A stretch of DNA of 6,346 nt, taken from Planctomycetota bacterium. Its GTDB lineage: Bacteria > Planctomycetota > Phycisphaerae > WQYP01. The position numbers and the translations under genes were made by a program. The notes beneath the pieces were generated by a model. That model was not told the origin of the DNA. It saw only the letters and a list, made by a program, of their open reading frames with translations, and did not search any database. The DNA lies in assembly GCA_021780285.1 (NCBI GenBank), contig JAJXZA010000266.1:1-6346 (forward strand). The letters are read 5' to 3'. Positions within the stretch are counted from its first letter, which is position 1. Each line of letters opens with the position of its first letter. This document shows, one piece after another, positions 1 through 6,346 of this stretch.

Positions 1-2604
1 CGGCGGCTGCGCACGATTGATGAACTGGCGCAGGAAGAGCTGCGCAAGGGCTTTTTGAAGCTTAAGCGCACCATTCAGGAACGCATGAGCAGCAAGACGC
101 CGGACGAAGTTACCAAGATTGTGGAGCTTGTGAACTCCAAGAGCATCAGCTCGTCGGTGGACTTTTTCTTTGGTCGCAGCGAGTTGTCGCAGGTGGTGGA
201 TCAGACCAACCCACTCTCGCAGCTTACGCATGAGCGGCGTCTCTCGGCCCTTGGCCCCGGCGGGCTTAACCGCAAACGAGCCGGCTTTGAAGTGCGCGAC
301 GTGCATATTTCGCACTATGGCCGCATCTGCCCGATTGAAACGCCGGAAGGCACCAACATCGGTTTGATTGCGTCGCTTTCGATTTATGCCGGCGTGGATG
401 AATACGGCTTTTTGATTACGCCGTACCGCGAAGTGCAGAATGGCAAAGTCAACGGCAGCGTGAAATATCTGCGCGCCGACGAAGAGATGAAAAACGTGCT
501 GGCTCCGCCGGAATCGGTGGACCCCAAAACGCATAAAGTTCGCCAGGAGCTTATTCTTGGCCGCGTCAACGGCGATTTGCAGCAGGTTAACGGCGGCGAC
601 GTGACGTTTGTGGATATTTCGCCCAAGCAGACGGTTGCGGTTTCGGCGGCGCTGATTCCATTTTTGGAACACGACGATGCCAACCGGGCGCTGATGGGTT
701 CTAACATGCAACGGCAGGCTGTGCCGCTGCTGATTACCGATCCACCGATTGTGGCCACCGGCATGGAAAAGCATGTGCCTGTAAACAGCGGCATGGTGGT
801 GCGGGCCGAGCGTGCGGGCACGGTAACGTTTGTGGACGCCCAGCGCATTGTGGTGGACAACTCAGACGAATATGTGCTGCGTAAAAACGCCGGCCTCAAC
901 GATAAAACCTGCCTGACGCAAAAGCCGCTGGTTAAGGTCGGGCAGAAGGTTAAAAAGGGCACCATCATCGCCGATGGCCCGGCCTGCCGCGATGGCGAGC
1001 TGGCGCTGGGCCGCAACGTGCTCGTGGCCTTTATGACCTACGACGGCTACAACTTTGAAGACGCCATTGTCATCAGCGAACGGCTGGTGAAAAAGGATGT
1101 CTTTACGTCCATTCACATTGAAGAGTTTGAAGTTGAAGTGCGTGACACCAAGCTCGGGCGTGAGGAGTTTACGCGCGACATTCCGAACGTCAGCGAAAAG
1201 GCTCTGAAAAACCTTGATGACTACGGTGTGGTGCGCATCGGAACGCGCGTAGGCCCTGGTGACATTCTGGTGGGCAAGGTTTCGCCGAAGAGCAAAACCG
1301 AGCTTTCGCCGGAAGAAAAACTTCTGCACGCCATTTTCGGCCGGGCCGGTGAAGACGTTAAGAATGACTCGCTTGAAGTGCCGGCCGGCACCGAGGGCGT
1401 GGTGATTGGAGCACAGCGGTTCAGCCGCCGCACGCACTGGACCGACGATCAGAAGAAGGAAAACCTTAAAGAGCAGAAGGCGTACACCAAAGAAATGGAT
1501 GCCCGCGTGGCCAAGATTTTCCGCCAGATGTGCGAGGAAATTAACGAGGCCATCGGCAGCCAGATGGTGGACCCGTCCACCCGGCAGAAAGCCGGCAAGT
1601 CGGACGATGACGACGTTATTCTTGAACAGTGGGAAACGTTCGACATCAAGTGGATCAAGGGTTCGGAAGAAAAACGCGAGCAAGGCGAGAAGATTTACTA
1701 TCGCTACAAGGCCCGGCTTGCGGCGATGGTGGAAGAACGCGATCGCAAGCTTGAGCACATGAAACGCGGCGATGAGCTTTCGTCGGGTGTGCTTGAAATG
1801 GTGAAGATTTATCTTGCCACCAAGCGGGCGCTGTCGGTGGGCGACAAAATGGCGGGCCGTCACGGTAACAAGGGCGTCATTGCCCGCATTGTGCCCGAAG
1901 AAGACATGCCGTTCTTGGAAGATGGCACACCGATAGACATACTGCTCAATCCGCTGGGTGTGCCGTCGCGTATGAATATCGGGCAGATTCTGGAAACGCA
2001 CCTTGGCTGGGCGGCGGCGATACTTGGCTTCCAGGCGGTTACGCCGGTGTTTGACGGTGCTCATGAGTCTGAAATAAGTGCGGCCATTGAAGAGGCGAAT
2101 ACGCATGTTCGTCAGCGGCGTAAAGATCTGGAATCGAGCAAAACGCCGCCGCCGCCGGATGAGACGTTCGTCGAGATGCCGCCATCCATGAAACTCACGC
2201 TGTTTGACGGCCGCACGGGCGAGGCGTTTGAGCAGAAGGTGACGGTGGGCTACATATACATGCTCAAACTGCACCACCTCGTGGATGAAAAGATTCACGC
2301 TCGCTCTACCGGTCCGTACAGCCTGATTACCCAGCAGCCGCTGGGTGGCAAGGCCCGAACGGGCGGCCAGCGGTTCGGTGAGATGGAAGTGTGGGGTCTG
2401 GAGGCGTATGGCGCAGCCTACGTGCTTCAGGAACTGCTTACCGTCAAGTCGGACGATGTGGAAGGCCGCACGAAGATTTACGAAAGCATGGTCAAGGGCA
2501 CCAACAAGCTTGAAGCCGGCACGCCCGTATCGTTTGACGTGCTGTGCAACGAAATTCGCGGCCTTGGCCTGAACATAACGCTTGAAAAGAAGAAGGGGAT
2601 TTAA
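1..2604 (+). CDS. rpoB: DNA-directed RNA polymerase subunit beta (5'-truncated by window edge)
   Basis: This is the beta subunit of cytoplasmic RNA polymerase, which with beta' forms the active centre for RNA synthesis. The frame is open from base 1 (fragment starts RRLRTIDELAQEELRKGF), so the gene begins upstream; the TTG at 55 is not its start. 867 residues are present and, by comparison with E. coli, roughly the first 450 are missing. In order: rifampicin region (fragment residues 58-84), GFEVRDVHISHYGRICPIETPEG (about 97-120, split motif), the GYNFED motif with acidic E353/D354 (E. coli E813/D814), an insert of about 110 residues (481-590), GDKMAGRHGNKGV with K616 and K624 (E. coli K1065/K1073), GVPSRMNIGQILETHLG, a short insert (702-729), and the C-terminal clamp segment ending in TAA at 2602-2604. 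No frameshift or lost key residue is visible. rpoC follows on the same strand after 220 bases. Identification is certain; the planctomycete assignment is inference from wording. Confidence 0.99.
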   Translation, partial: RRLRTIDELAQEELRKGFLKLKRTIQERMSSKTPDEVTKIVELVNSKSISSSVDFFFGRSELSQVVDQTNPLSQLTHERRLSALGPGGLNRKRAGFEVRDVHISHYGRICPIETPEGTNIGLIASLSIYAGVDEYGFLITPYREVQNGKVNGSVKYLRADEEMKNVLAPPESVDPKTHKVRQELILGRVNGDLQQVNGGDVTFVDISPKQTVAVSAALIPFLEHDDANRALMGSNMQRQAVPLLITDPPIVATGMEKHVPVNSGMVVRAERAGTVTFVDAQRIVVDNSDEYVLRKNAGLNDKTCLTQKPLVKVGQKVKKGTIIADGPACRDGELALGRNVLVAFMTYDGYNFEDAIVISERLVKKDVFTSIHIEEFEVEVRDTKLGREEFTRDIPNVSEKALKNLDDYGVVRIGTRVGPGDILVGKVSPKSKTELSPEEKLLHAIFGRAGEDVKNDSLEVPAGTEGVVIGAQRFSRRTHWTDDQKKENLKEQKAYTKEMDARVAKIFRQMCEEINEAIGSQMVDPSTRQKAGKSDDDDVILEQWETFDIKWIKGSEEKREQGEKIYYRYKARLAAMVEERDRKLEHMKRGDELSSGVLEMVKIYLATKRALSVGDKMAGRHGNKGVIARIVPEEDMPFLEDGTPIDILLNPLGVPSRMNIGQILETHLGWAAAILGFQAVTPVFDGAHESEISAAIEEANTHVRQRRKDLESSKTPPPPDETFVEMPPSMKLTLFDGRTGEAFEQKVTVGYIYMLKLHHLVDEKIHARSTGPYSLITQQPLGGKARTGGQRFGEMEVWGLEAYGAAYVLQELLTVKSDDVEGRTKIYESMVKGTNKLEAGTPVSFDVLCNEIRGLGLNITLEKKKGI
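172..252 (+). other. rpoB: Rifampicin-resistance-determining region of rpoB
   Basis: This segment aligns without gaps to E. coli RpoB residues 507-533, part of the rifampicin pocket beside the RNA exit path. In E. coli numbering the classical resistance positions read L511, S512, Q513, D516, S522, H526, R529, S531 and L533, all the usual sensitive-type residues. Differences from E. coli (R508, E510, V514, V515, T518, Q523, L524, E527, L530) fall at positions that vary between phyla. What is seen is a wild-type pocket; actual susceptibility also depends on uptake and efflux and cannot be read here. Confidence 0.93.
1441..1770 (+). other. rpoB: Beta-i9 (SI2)-type lineage insert in RpoB
   Basis: Fragment residues about 481-590 separate the conserved TEGVVIGAQRFSRR stretch from GDELSSGVLEMVKIYLATKR. 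In Thermus and Gram-positive enzymes these blocks lie close together, whereas E. coli carries the roughly 100-residue SI2/beta-i9 insert here. The segment is strongly charged and mostly helical in appearance, with a DDDD acidic patch (after KAGKS), a Trp-containing middle (EQWETFDIKWIKG) and long Lys/Glu/Arg stretches consistent with a coiled coil. Its position matches the E. coli insert; wording beyond the flanks is divergent. The function in this lineage is not known to me. Boundaries are approximate. Confidence 0.75.
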
Positions 2605-2628
2605 GCCCGCTTGATGCCAGGCTTTTTT
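2603..2628 (+). terminator. Weak terminator-like hairpin overlapping the rpoB stop codon
   Basis: AAGCC at 2603-2607 pairs with GGCTT at 2620-2624 (5 bp, 12-base loop), followed directly by a run of six T (2623-2628). The layout is that of an intrinsic terminator, but the stem is short and the loop large, so termination would probably be partial at most. If active it would sit between rpoB and rpoC and lower rpoC transcription. It could equally be chance. Confidence 0.3.
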
Positions 2629-2706
2629 ATGCCGCTCCGGCGCCGCCCGACATACACGGCGTTAAGCCTGTAGGGCAAAACCTGGACGGCAAAAGCTTGA
2701 AGCACC

Positions 2707-2723
2707 CATGCCGGGTTGGCATG
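2707..2723 (+). promoter_or_regulatory. Perfect 6-bp inverted repeat in the rpoB-rpoC spacer
   Basis: CATGCC (2707-2712) and GGCATG (2718-2723) are exact reverse complements around the 5-base loop GGGTT. In RNA this would be a small stable hairpin; in DNA it could be a short protein-binding dyad. No T run follows, so it is not an intrinsic terminator. The role is unknown, and a repeat this short can arise by chance in GC-rich DNA. Confidence 0.4.
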
Positions 2724-2751
2724 CACGCAGCGGCGGGTTAGAAGATGGCGG

Positions 2752-2778
2752 GGCGCTGAGTTCAGACGGACTTACGCT
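2752..2778 (+). promoter_or_regulatory. Bulged hairpin in the rpoC leader
   Basis: Bases 2757-2763 pair with 2768-2774 (7 bp, including two G-U pairs) around the loop AGAC. GCG at 2753-2755 pairs with CGC at 2775-2777 across one bulged C (2756), and a terminal G-U pair closes the base. The stem ends 33 bases before the rpoC Shine-Dalgarno and has no following T run, which fits a leader RNA structure better than a terminator. The pairing is seen directly; any regulatory role is inference. Confidence 0.4.
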
Positions 2779-2811
2779 GCTTGAAACCCTTACTTAATGG
2801 ACGGTTAACCC

Positions 2812-2817
2812 AGGAGA
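2812..2817 (+). promoter_or_regulatory. Ribosome binding site of rpoC
   Basis: AGGAGA lies 7 bases before the ATG at 2825, a strong Shine-Dalgarno at good spacing. It fixes the rpoC start: the same frame meets a TAA stop at 2795-2797 with no other ATG, GTG or TTG between. It also shows that rpoC is translated independently rather than by coupling to rpoB. The palindrome GGTTAACC (2803-2810) sits immediately upstream. Confidence 0.88.
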
Positions 2818-2824
2818 AACACCC

Positions 2825-5800
2825 ATGGCTGAAATTGTATACGATCGCGTGAACGACTACGGCTCGGTAAAAATTACCCTCGCCAGCCCCAACGACATTC
2901 GCTCGTGGAGCTTTGGCGAAGTAAAAAAGCCGGAAACCATTAATTACCGAACGTATCGTCCGGAGCGTGACGGCCTTTTCTGCGAACGCATTTTCGGCCC
3001 GGAGCGCGACTGGGAGTGCGCCTGCGGCAAATACAAGGGTACCAAGTACAAGGGCGTTATATGCGATCGCTGCGGCGTTAAAGTTACGCACAGCCGCGTG
3101 CGGCGCAAGCGCATGGGGCACATCAGCCTCGCAGCGCCCATTGTGCACATCTGGTTTTTCAAGGCCACACCGAGCCGCCTGGGCAACCTGCTGAACATGA
3201 AAACCACCGACCTTGAAAAGGTCATTTACTATCAAGATTATTGCGTGACGGACCCCAAAGGTTCGCCTTTGAAGCGCAAGCAACTGCTCACCGAAGAGGA
3301 ATACCGCGAAGCCCGCGAAAAATACAAGGACGATTTTGACGTCGCCATGGGCGCCGATGCGGTGCGTGCGCTGCTTAACTCGCTTGACCTGACGGTTGAA
3401 TCGCAGAAGATTCGCCAGGATATTGACAACACCAGCAGCAAGCAGAAGATCAAAGACCTGACCAAGCGGCTTAAGATTGTTGAGGCAATCCGCAAATCGC
3501 CCAACAAGGCCGACTGGATGATTTACGAGGTTATTCCGGTTATTCCGCCGGATTTGCGGCCTCTGGTGCATCTCGAATCGGGCAATTTCGCCACCAGCGA
3601 CCTCAACGATTTGTATCGGCGCATCATCAACCGCAACAACCGCCTGCGAAAGCTGGTGGACCTCAACGCGCCTGATGTGATTATCCGCAACGAAAAGCGC
3701 ATGCTGCAGCAGGCGGTGGACTCGCTGTTTGACAACAGCCGCTGCCGCCGGCCGGTGCTGGGTTCATCCAATCGTCCGCTCAAGAGTTTGACGGACATGA
3801 TCAAGGGTAAGCAGGGGCGTTTCCGCGAAAACCTGCTGGGCAAGCGTGTGGATTATTCCGCGCGTTCGGTTATTGTCGTCGGGCCGGAACTTAAGATTCA
3901 CCAGTGCGGCATGCCCAAGAAGATCGCCCTGGAGTTGTTCCAGCCGTTTATCATCAAGAAGCTCAAGGATCATGGCCTTGCCGACACCATCAAGTCGGCC
4001 AAGAAGATGATCGAACGGCGCGACCGCGAAATCTGGGACATCCTTGAAGAAGTTATCAAGGGGCACCCGGTGCTGCTGAACCGTGCGCCCACGCTTCACC
4101 GCATGGGTATTCAGGCGTTTGAGCCGGTGCTGATTGAAGGCAATGCCATCAAGATTCACCCGCTGGTTTGCAAAGGCTTTAACGCCGACTTCGACGGCGA
4201 CCAGATGGCGGTGCACCTGCCTCTGTCGGTTGAAGCGCAGGCCGAAGCGCACCTGCTGATGCTTTCGACGCACAACATCTTTTCGCCGGCGAACGGTTCG
4301 CCGATCATCGGGCCTTCGCAGGATATTGTGCTGGGCACGTACTACATGACCACACAGCGCGCCGGTGAACCCGGCGAGAAGCCCGCCGGCAAAGAGCTGG
4401 CGTTCCACAATTTTCATGAGGCTCTGCTGGCGTATCAGCGCAAGCAAATTGGCATGCACACGGCCATTCGGGTGCGCATTGAGCGGTCGCATGTGGTGCA
4501 GGACATCAACGACGCGGCGGTGGCTGTGCCCGCCAATCGTGTGATTGTTACAACGGTTGGTCGCTGCATGTTTAACGACATTCTGCGGCCCGCGATGCCG
4601 TTTTATAACTTCGCGCTCTCGAATAAGGGCGGCAGCCGCGTTATTGCGGATTGCTACCGCATTCTGGGGCGTCCGGCGACCATTGACCTGCTGGATGATA
4701 TGAAGGAAATCGGCTTTAAGGTTTCCACGCTTGCGGGCCTGAGCTTCGGCATTACCGATTTGCGCATTCCCGCGAGCAAAAACAAAATTATCGAAGACAC
4801 GCAAAAACAGGCCGATCGCATTGAACGCAATCTCAACCTTGGAGCTATCACCGAGCGCGAACGGCACAACCAGCTCGTTGAGCGTTGGTCGCACGCACGG
4901 GAAGAAGTCACCAAGGCCATGATGAATGAGCTTAAGAATGACACCCGCGACGAAAACAACACGCTGCTGCCGCCTAACGACCCGAAGGGCAAGCCTTATC
5001 TGAACCCGGTGTTTTTAATGGCCGACTCGGGCGCCCGCGGCAACGTGGACAACTTCCGTCAGCTTGCCGGTATGCGTGGGCTTATGAGCCGCCCGTCGGG
5101 CGACATCATCGAAACGCCCATTAAGACCAATTTCCGCGAGGGTTTGTCGGTGCTGGAGTTTTTCACCAGTACCCACGGCGCGCGTAAGGGTCTTGCTGAT
5201 ACGGCTCTTAAGACCGCCGACTCGGGCTACCTTACCCGCAAGCTAGCCGATGTGGCGCAGAACGTGATTATTTCAACTTTGGACTGCGGTACGCAGAATG
5301 GCATCCGCAAAACCGCCATCTACAAGGATGACCGCGTGGATGTGCCGCTGCGCGACGCGATAATCGGCCGCTGTGCCGCCGACACCATAGTCAATCCGAT
5401 TACCGATGAGGTGATCTGCAAAGAAGGCCAGATTATTGATGAAAAAATGGCCCGCAAGATTGAAGAGATGAATGTTGAAACCGTGCGTGTCCGCAGCCCG
5501 CTTACCTGCGAAGCGACGGTCGGCATTTGCGCCCGCTGCTACGGCGTTGACCTTTCAACCAATGTACTGGTTGAAGAAGGTCTTGCCGTGGGCATTATCG
5601 CGGCCCAATCCATCGGTGAGCCTGGCACACAGCTTACCATGCGTACCTTCCATACCGGTGGCTCGGCCACGCGTATTACCGAGCAGCACGACATTCGCGC
5701 CGGTGTTGCGGGCGTGGTTGTTTATGACGATCTGAACCCGGTGGAAGTGGCCGAAGAGGATGGCTCCAAGCATGTGGTTGTGCTTAAGCGCAACGGCGAA

Positions 5801-6346
5801 CTCATTGTGCGCGACGCCAAAGAGCGCGAACTTGAGCGGCACAAGGTGCCTTATGGCGCCCACCTGAAAGTTAAGGATGGCGAGTCGGTGCGGCCCGGCC
5901 AGCAACTCTGCGAATGGGACCAGCACCGCGTGCCGATCCTGGCGGAAAAGGGCGGCATCGTCAAGTTTGAGGACGTGCAGGAAGGCGAAACCGCCCGCGT
6001 GGAAAGCGAAGGCAAGAGCGGCAAGAAGCGCCTTGTCATTGTTGAACACCGCGGCGAACGTCGCCCGCGCGTCATTATTCTCGATCCCAAAGACGAGAAG
6101 ATGCTCGACTACCACTACCTGCCCGCCAAGGCGCGTATTGACGTGGACGAAAACCAGGTGGTTGGCGCCGGGACGCTGCTGGCCCGCCAGCCGCGGGAAA
6201 GCAAAGGTACCAGCGACATTACTTCGGGCTTGCCGCGCGTCACCGAAATTTTTGAGGCCCGCAAACCCAAAGACCCGGCTGTTATGGCCGAAATTTCGGG
6301 CACGGTTGAACTGCAGGCCGACAAACGCCGCGGCAAAACCACCATT
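2825..6346 (+). CDS. rpoC: DNA-directed RNA polymerase subunit beta' (3'-truncated by window edge)
   Basis: This is the beta' subunit, which holds the catalytic Mg of RNA polymerase. The frame runs from ATG 2825 to the last base without a stop: 1174 residues, about 230 short of a full E. coli-type protein. Visible in order: N-terminal zinc finger with C65, C67, C80 and C83; clamp helices that bind sigma (about 259-307, DLNDLYRRIINRNNRLRKL); switch 2 region (GKQGRFRENLLGKRVDYSAR, about 328-347); the catalytic NADFDGD with D455, D457 and D459; bridge helix (about 732-765, MADSGARGNVDNFRQLAGMR); second zinc site with C821, C895, C902 and C905; trigger loop beginning QLTMRTFHTGG (936-946, with M939, R940 and H943); a large SI3-type insert; then SDITSGLPRVTEIFEARKPK. 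All key residues are intact and no frameshift is seen. The gene follows rpoB after a 220-base spacer with its own strong ribosome binding site. Wording is planctomycete-like. Confidence 0.99.
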   Translation, partial: MAEIVYDRVNDYGSVKITLASPNDIRSWSFGEVKKPETINYRTYRPERDGLFCERIFGPERDWECACGKYKGTKYKGVICDRCGVKVTHSRVRRKRMGHISLAAPIVHIWFFKATPSRLGNLLNMKTTDLEKVIYYQDYCVTDPKGSPLKRKQLLTEEEYREAREKYKDDFDVAMGADAVRALLNSLDLTVESQKIRQDIDNTSSKQKIKDLTKRLKIVEAIRKSPNKADWMIYEVIPVIPPDLRPLVHLESGNFATSDLNDLYRRIINRNNRLRKLVDLNAPDVIIRNEKRMLQQAVDSLFDNSRCRRPVLGSSNRPLKSLTDMIKGKQGRFRENLLGKRVDYSARSVIVVGPELKIHQCGMPKKIALELFQPFIIKKLKDHGLADTIKSAKKMIERRDREIWDILEEVIKGHPVLLNRAPTLHRMGIQAFEPVLIEGNAIKIHPLVCKGFNADFDGDQMAVHLPLSVEAQAEAHLLMLSTHNIFSPANGSPIIGPSQDIVLGTYYMTTQRAGEPGEKPAGKELAFHNFHEALLAYQRKQIGMHTAIRVRIERSHVVQDINDAAVAVPANRVIVTTVGRCMFNDILRPAMPFYNFALSNKGGSRVIADCYRILGRPATIDLLDDMKEIGFKVSTLAGLSFGITDLRIPASKNKIIEDTQKQADRIERNLNLGAITERERHNQLVERWSHAREEVTKAMMNELKNDTRDENNTLLPPNDPKGKPYLNPVFLMADSGARGNVDNFRQLAGMRGLMSRPSGDIIETPIKTNFREGLSVLEFFTSTHGARKGLADTALKTADSGYLTRKLADVAQNVIISTLDCGTQNGIRKTAIYKDDRVDVPLRDAIIGRCAADTIVNPITDEVICKEGQIIDEKMARKIEEMNVETVRVRSPLTCEATVGICARCYGVDLSTNVLVEEGLAVGIIAAQSIGEPGTQLTMRTFHTGGSATRITEQHDIRAGVAGVVVYDDLNPVEVAEEDGSKHVVVLKRNGELIVRDAKERELERHKVPYGAHLKVKDGESVRPGQQLCEWDQHRVPILAEKGGIVKFEDVQEGETARVESEGKSGKKRLVIVEHRGERRPRVIILDPKDEKMLDYHYLPAKARIDVDENQVVGAGTLLARQPRESKGTSDITSGLPRVTEIFEARKPKDPAVMAEISGTVELQADKRRGKTTI
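5663..6211 (+). other. rpoC: SI3-type insert in the RpoC trigger loop
   Basis: Residues about 947-1129 lie between the two halves of the trigger loop, ending before SDITSGLPRV. E. coli carries SI3 at the same point with a similar length (about 188 residues). Recognisable shared pieces include KVPYGAHL, the DGESVRPGQQLCEWDQH block, YLPAKARIDV and ARQPRESKGT, which resemble the sandwich-barrel hybrid motif repeats of SI3. In E. coli this insert affects pausing and trigger loop folding; whether it does so here is inference. Boundaries are approximate. Confidence 0.8.

Larger units (their letters stand above)
2605..2824 (+). other. rpoB-rpoC intergenic spacer (220 bases)
   Basis: No supported gene lies here. 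The spacer is longer than the few tens of bases (about 80 in E. coli) common between these two genes. It contains the terminator-like T run, the inverted repeats listed separately, two copies of GGCAAAA (2674-2680 and 2688-2694) and three copies of GCTTGA (2609, 2695, 2779). A good Shine-Dalgarno precedes rpoC. Two very short ATG frames occur (2629-2673, 14 codons plus stop; 2708-2797, 29 codons plus stop), neither with a strong ribosome binding site. I see no convincing -35/-10 pair; TTGAAA at 2781-2786 has no good -10 partner at 16-18 bases. Confidence 0.85.

Noticed and set aside
55..57. TTG as the rpoB start codon
   Set aside because: The frame is open to base 1 and the residues before it match conserved RpoB sequence, so this is an internal Leu.
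862..2298. Long open frame of 478 codons on the - strand opposite rpoB
   Set aside because: It is wholly antisense to a confidently identified gene, is rich in His, Arg and Leu as expected of a reverse-strand shadow of GC-rich coding DNA, and resembles no family I know.
2672..2748. Resemblance to a cyclic-di-GMP (GEMM-I) riboswitch: GGGCAAAACC, GGACGGCAAAAGC, then a hairpin and GCAGCGGCGGGTTA
   Set aside because: Short strings recall the GEMM-I core, but the P2 hairpin with its GNRA loop is absent (one base between the CC and GG) and no matching P1 is evident. An Infernal search with the Rfam c-di-GMP-I model would decide; a significant hit would reverse this.
2781..2810. Possible promoter for rpoC (TTGAAA at 2781, AT-rich TACTTAAT at 2791)
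   Set aside because: No -10-like hexamer lies at 16-18 bases from TTGAAA, and TACTTAAT has no -35 partner at correct spacing.
2762..3571. Open frame of 269 codons on the - strand covering the rpoC start and spacer edge
   Set aside because: Nearly all of it is antisense to rpoC; no family resemblance, and no promoter or terminator arrangement suggests a real - strand gene.
3764..4894. Open frame of 376 codons on the - strand opposite rpoC
   Set aside because: It lies wholly antisense to the conserved clamp-to-active-site part of rpoC; composition is that of a shadow frame and no recognisable motif is present.

Overview
The window is a core chromosomal segment holding the two genes for the large subunits of bacterial RNA polymerase. 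Both lie on the + strand and both are cut by the window edges. Positions 1-2604 are the 3' part of rpoB (beta subunit), positions 2605-2824 are an unusually long 220-base spacer, and positions 2825-6346 are the 5' part of rpoC (beta' subunit), which is still open at the last base. Together the two proteins form the catalytic core of transcription, and the order rpoB-rpoC is the near-universal bacterial one.

Organism: the DNA is moderately GC-rich. Both subunits carry large lineage-specific insertions: a beta-i9 (SI2)-type insert in RpoB and an SI3-type insert in the RpoC trigger loop. Insertions of this kind are typical of Gram-negative-type lineages and are absent from Firmicutes and Thermus. 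Wording such as SWSFGEVKKPETINYRTYRP, CGKYKG.KYKGVICDRCGVKVTHSRVRRKRMGHI and LGSSNRPLKSLTDMIKGK in RpoC, and MLKLHHLVDEKIHARSTGPY in RpoB, reads as Planctomycetota as I remember that family. A Phycisphaerae-like member is possible because of a short charged, proline-containing insert near the RpoB C-terminus. This placement is from memory and was not computed.

Both genes look intact and functional. Catalytic and metal-binding residues are present, and the rifampicin region has the sensitive-type residues at the classical resistance positions. The only part not explained by ordinary polymerase coding is the spacer. It holds a weak terminator-like hairpin with a T run directly on the rpoB stop, several further inverted repeats that include mutually exclusive pairings, and a good ribosome binding site for rpoC. 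This could reflect separate control of rpoC within the operon, but the evidence is only base-pairing seen by eye.

I found no mobile element, CRISPR array, tRNA, rRNA or novel multi-gene system. The long reading frames on the - strand are antisense shadows of rpoB and rpoC.
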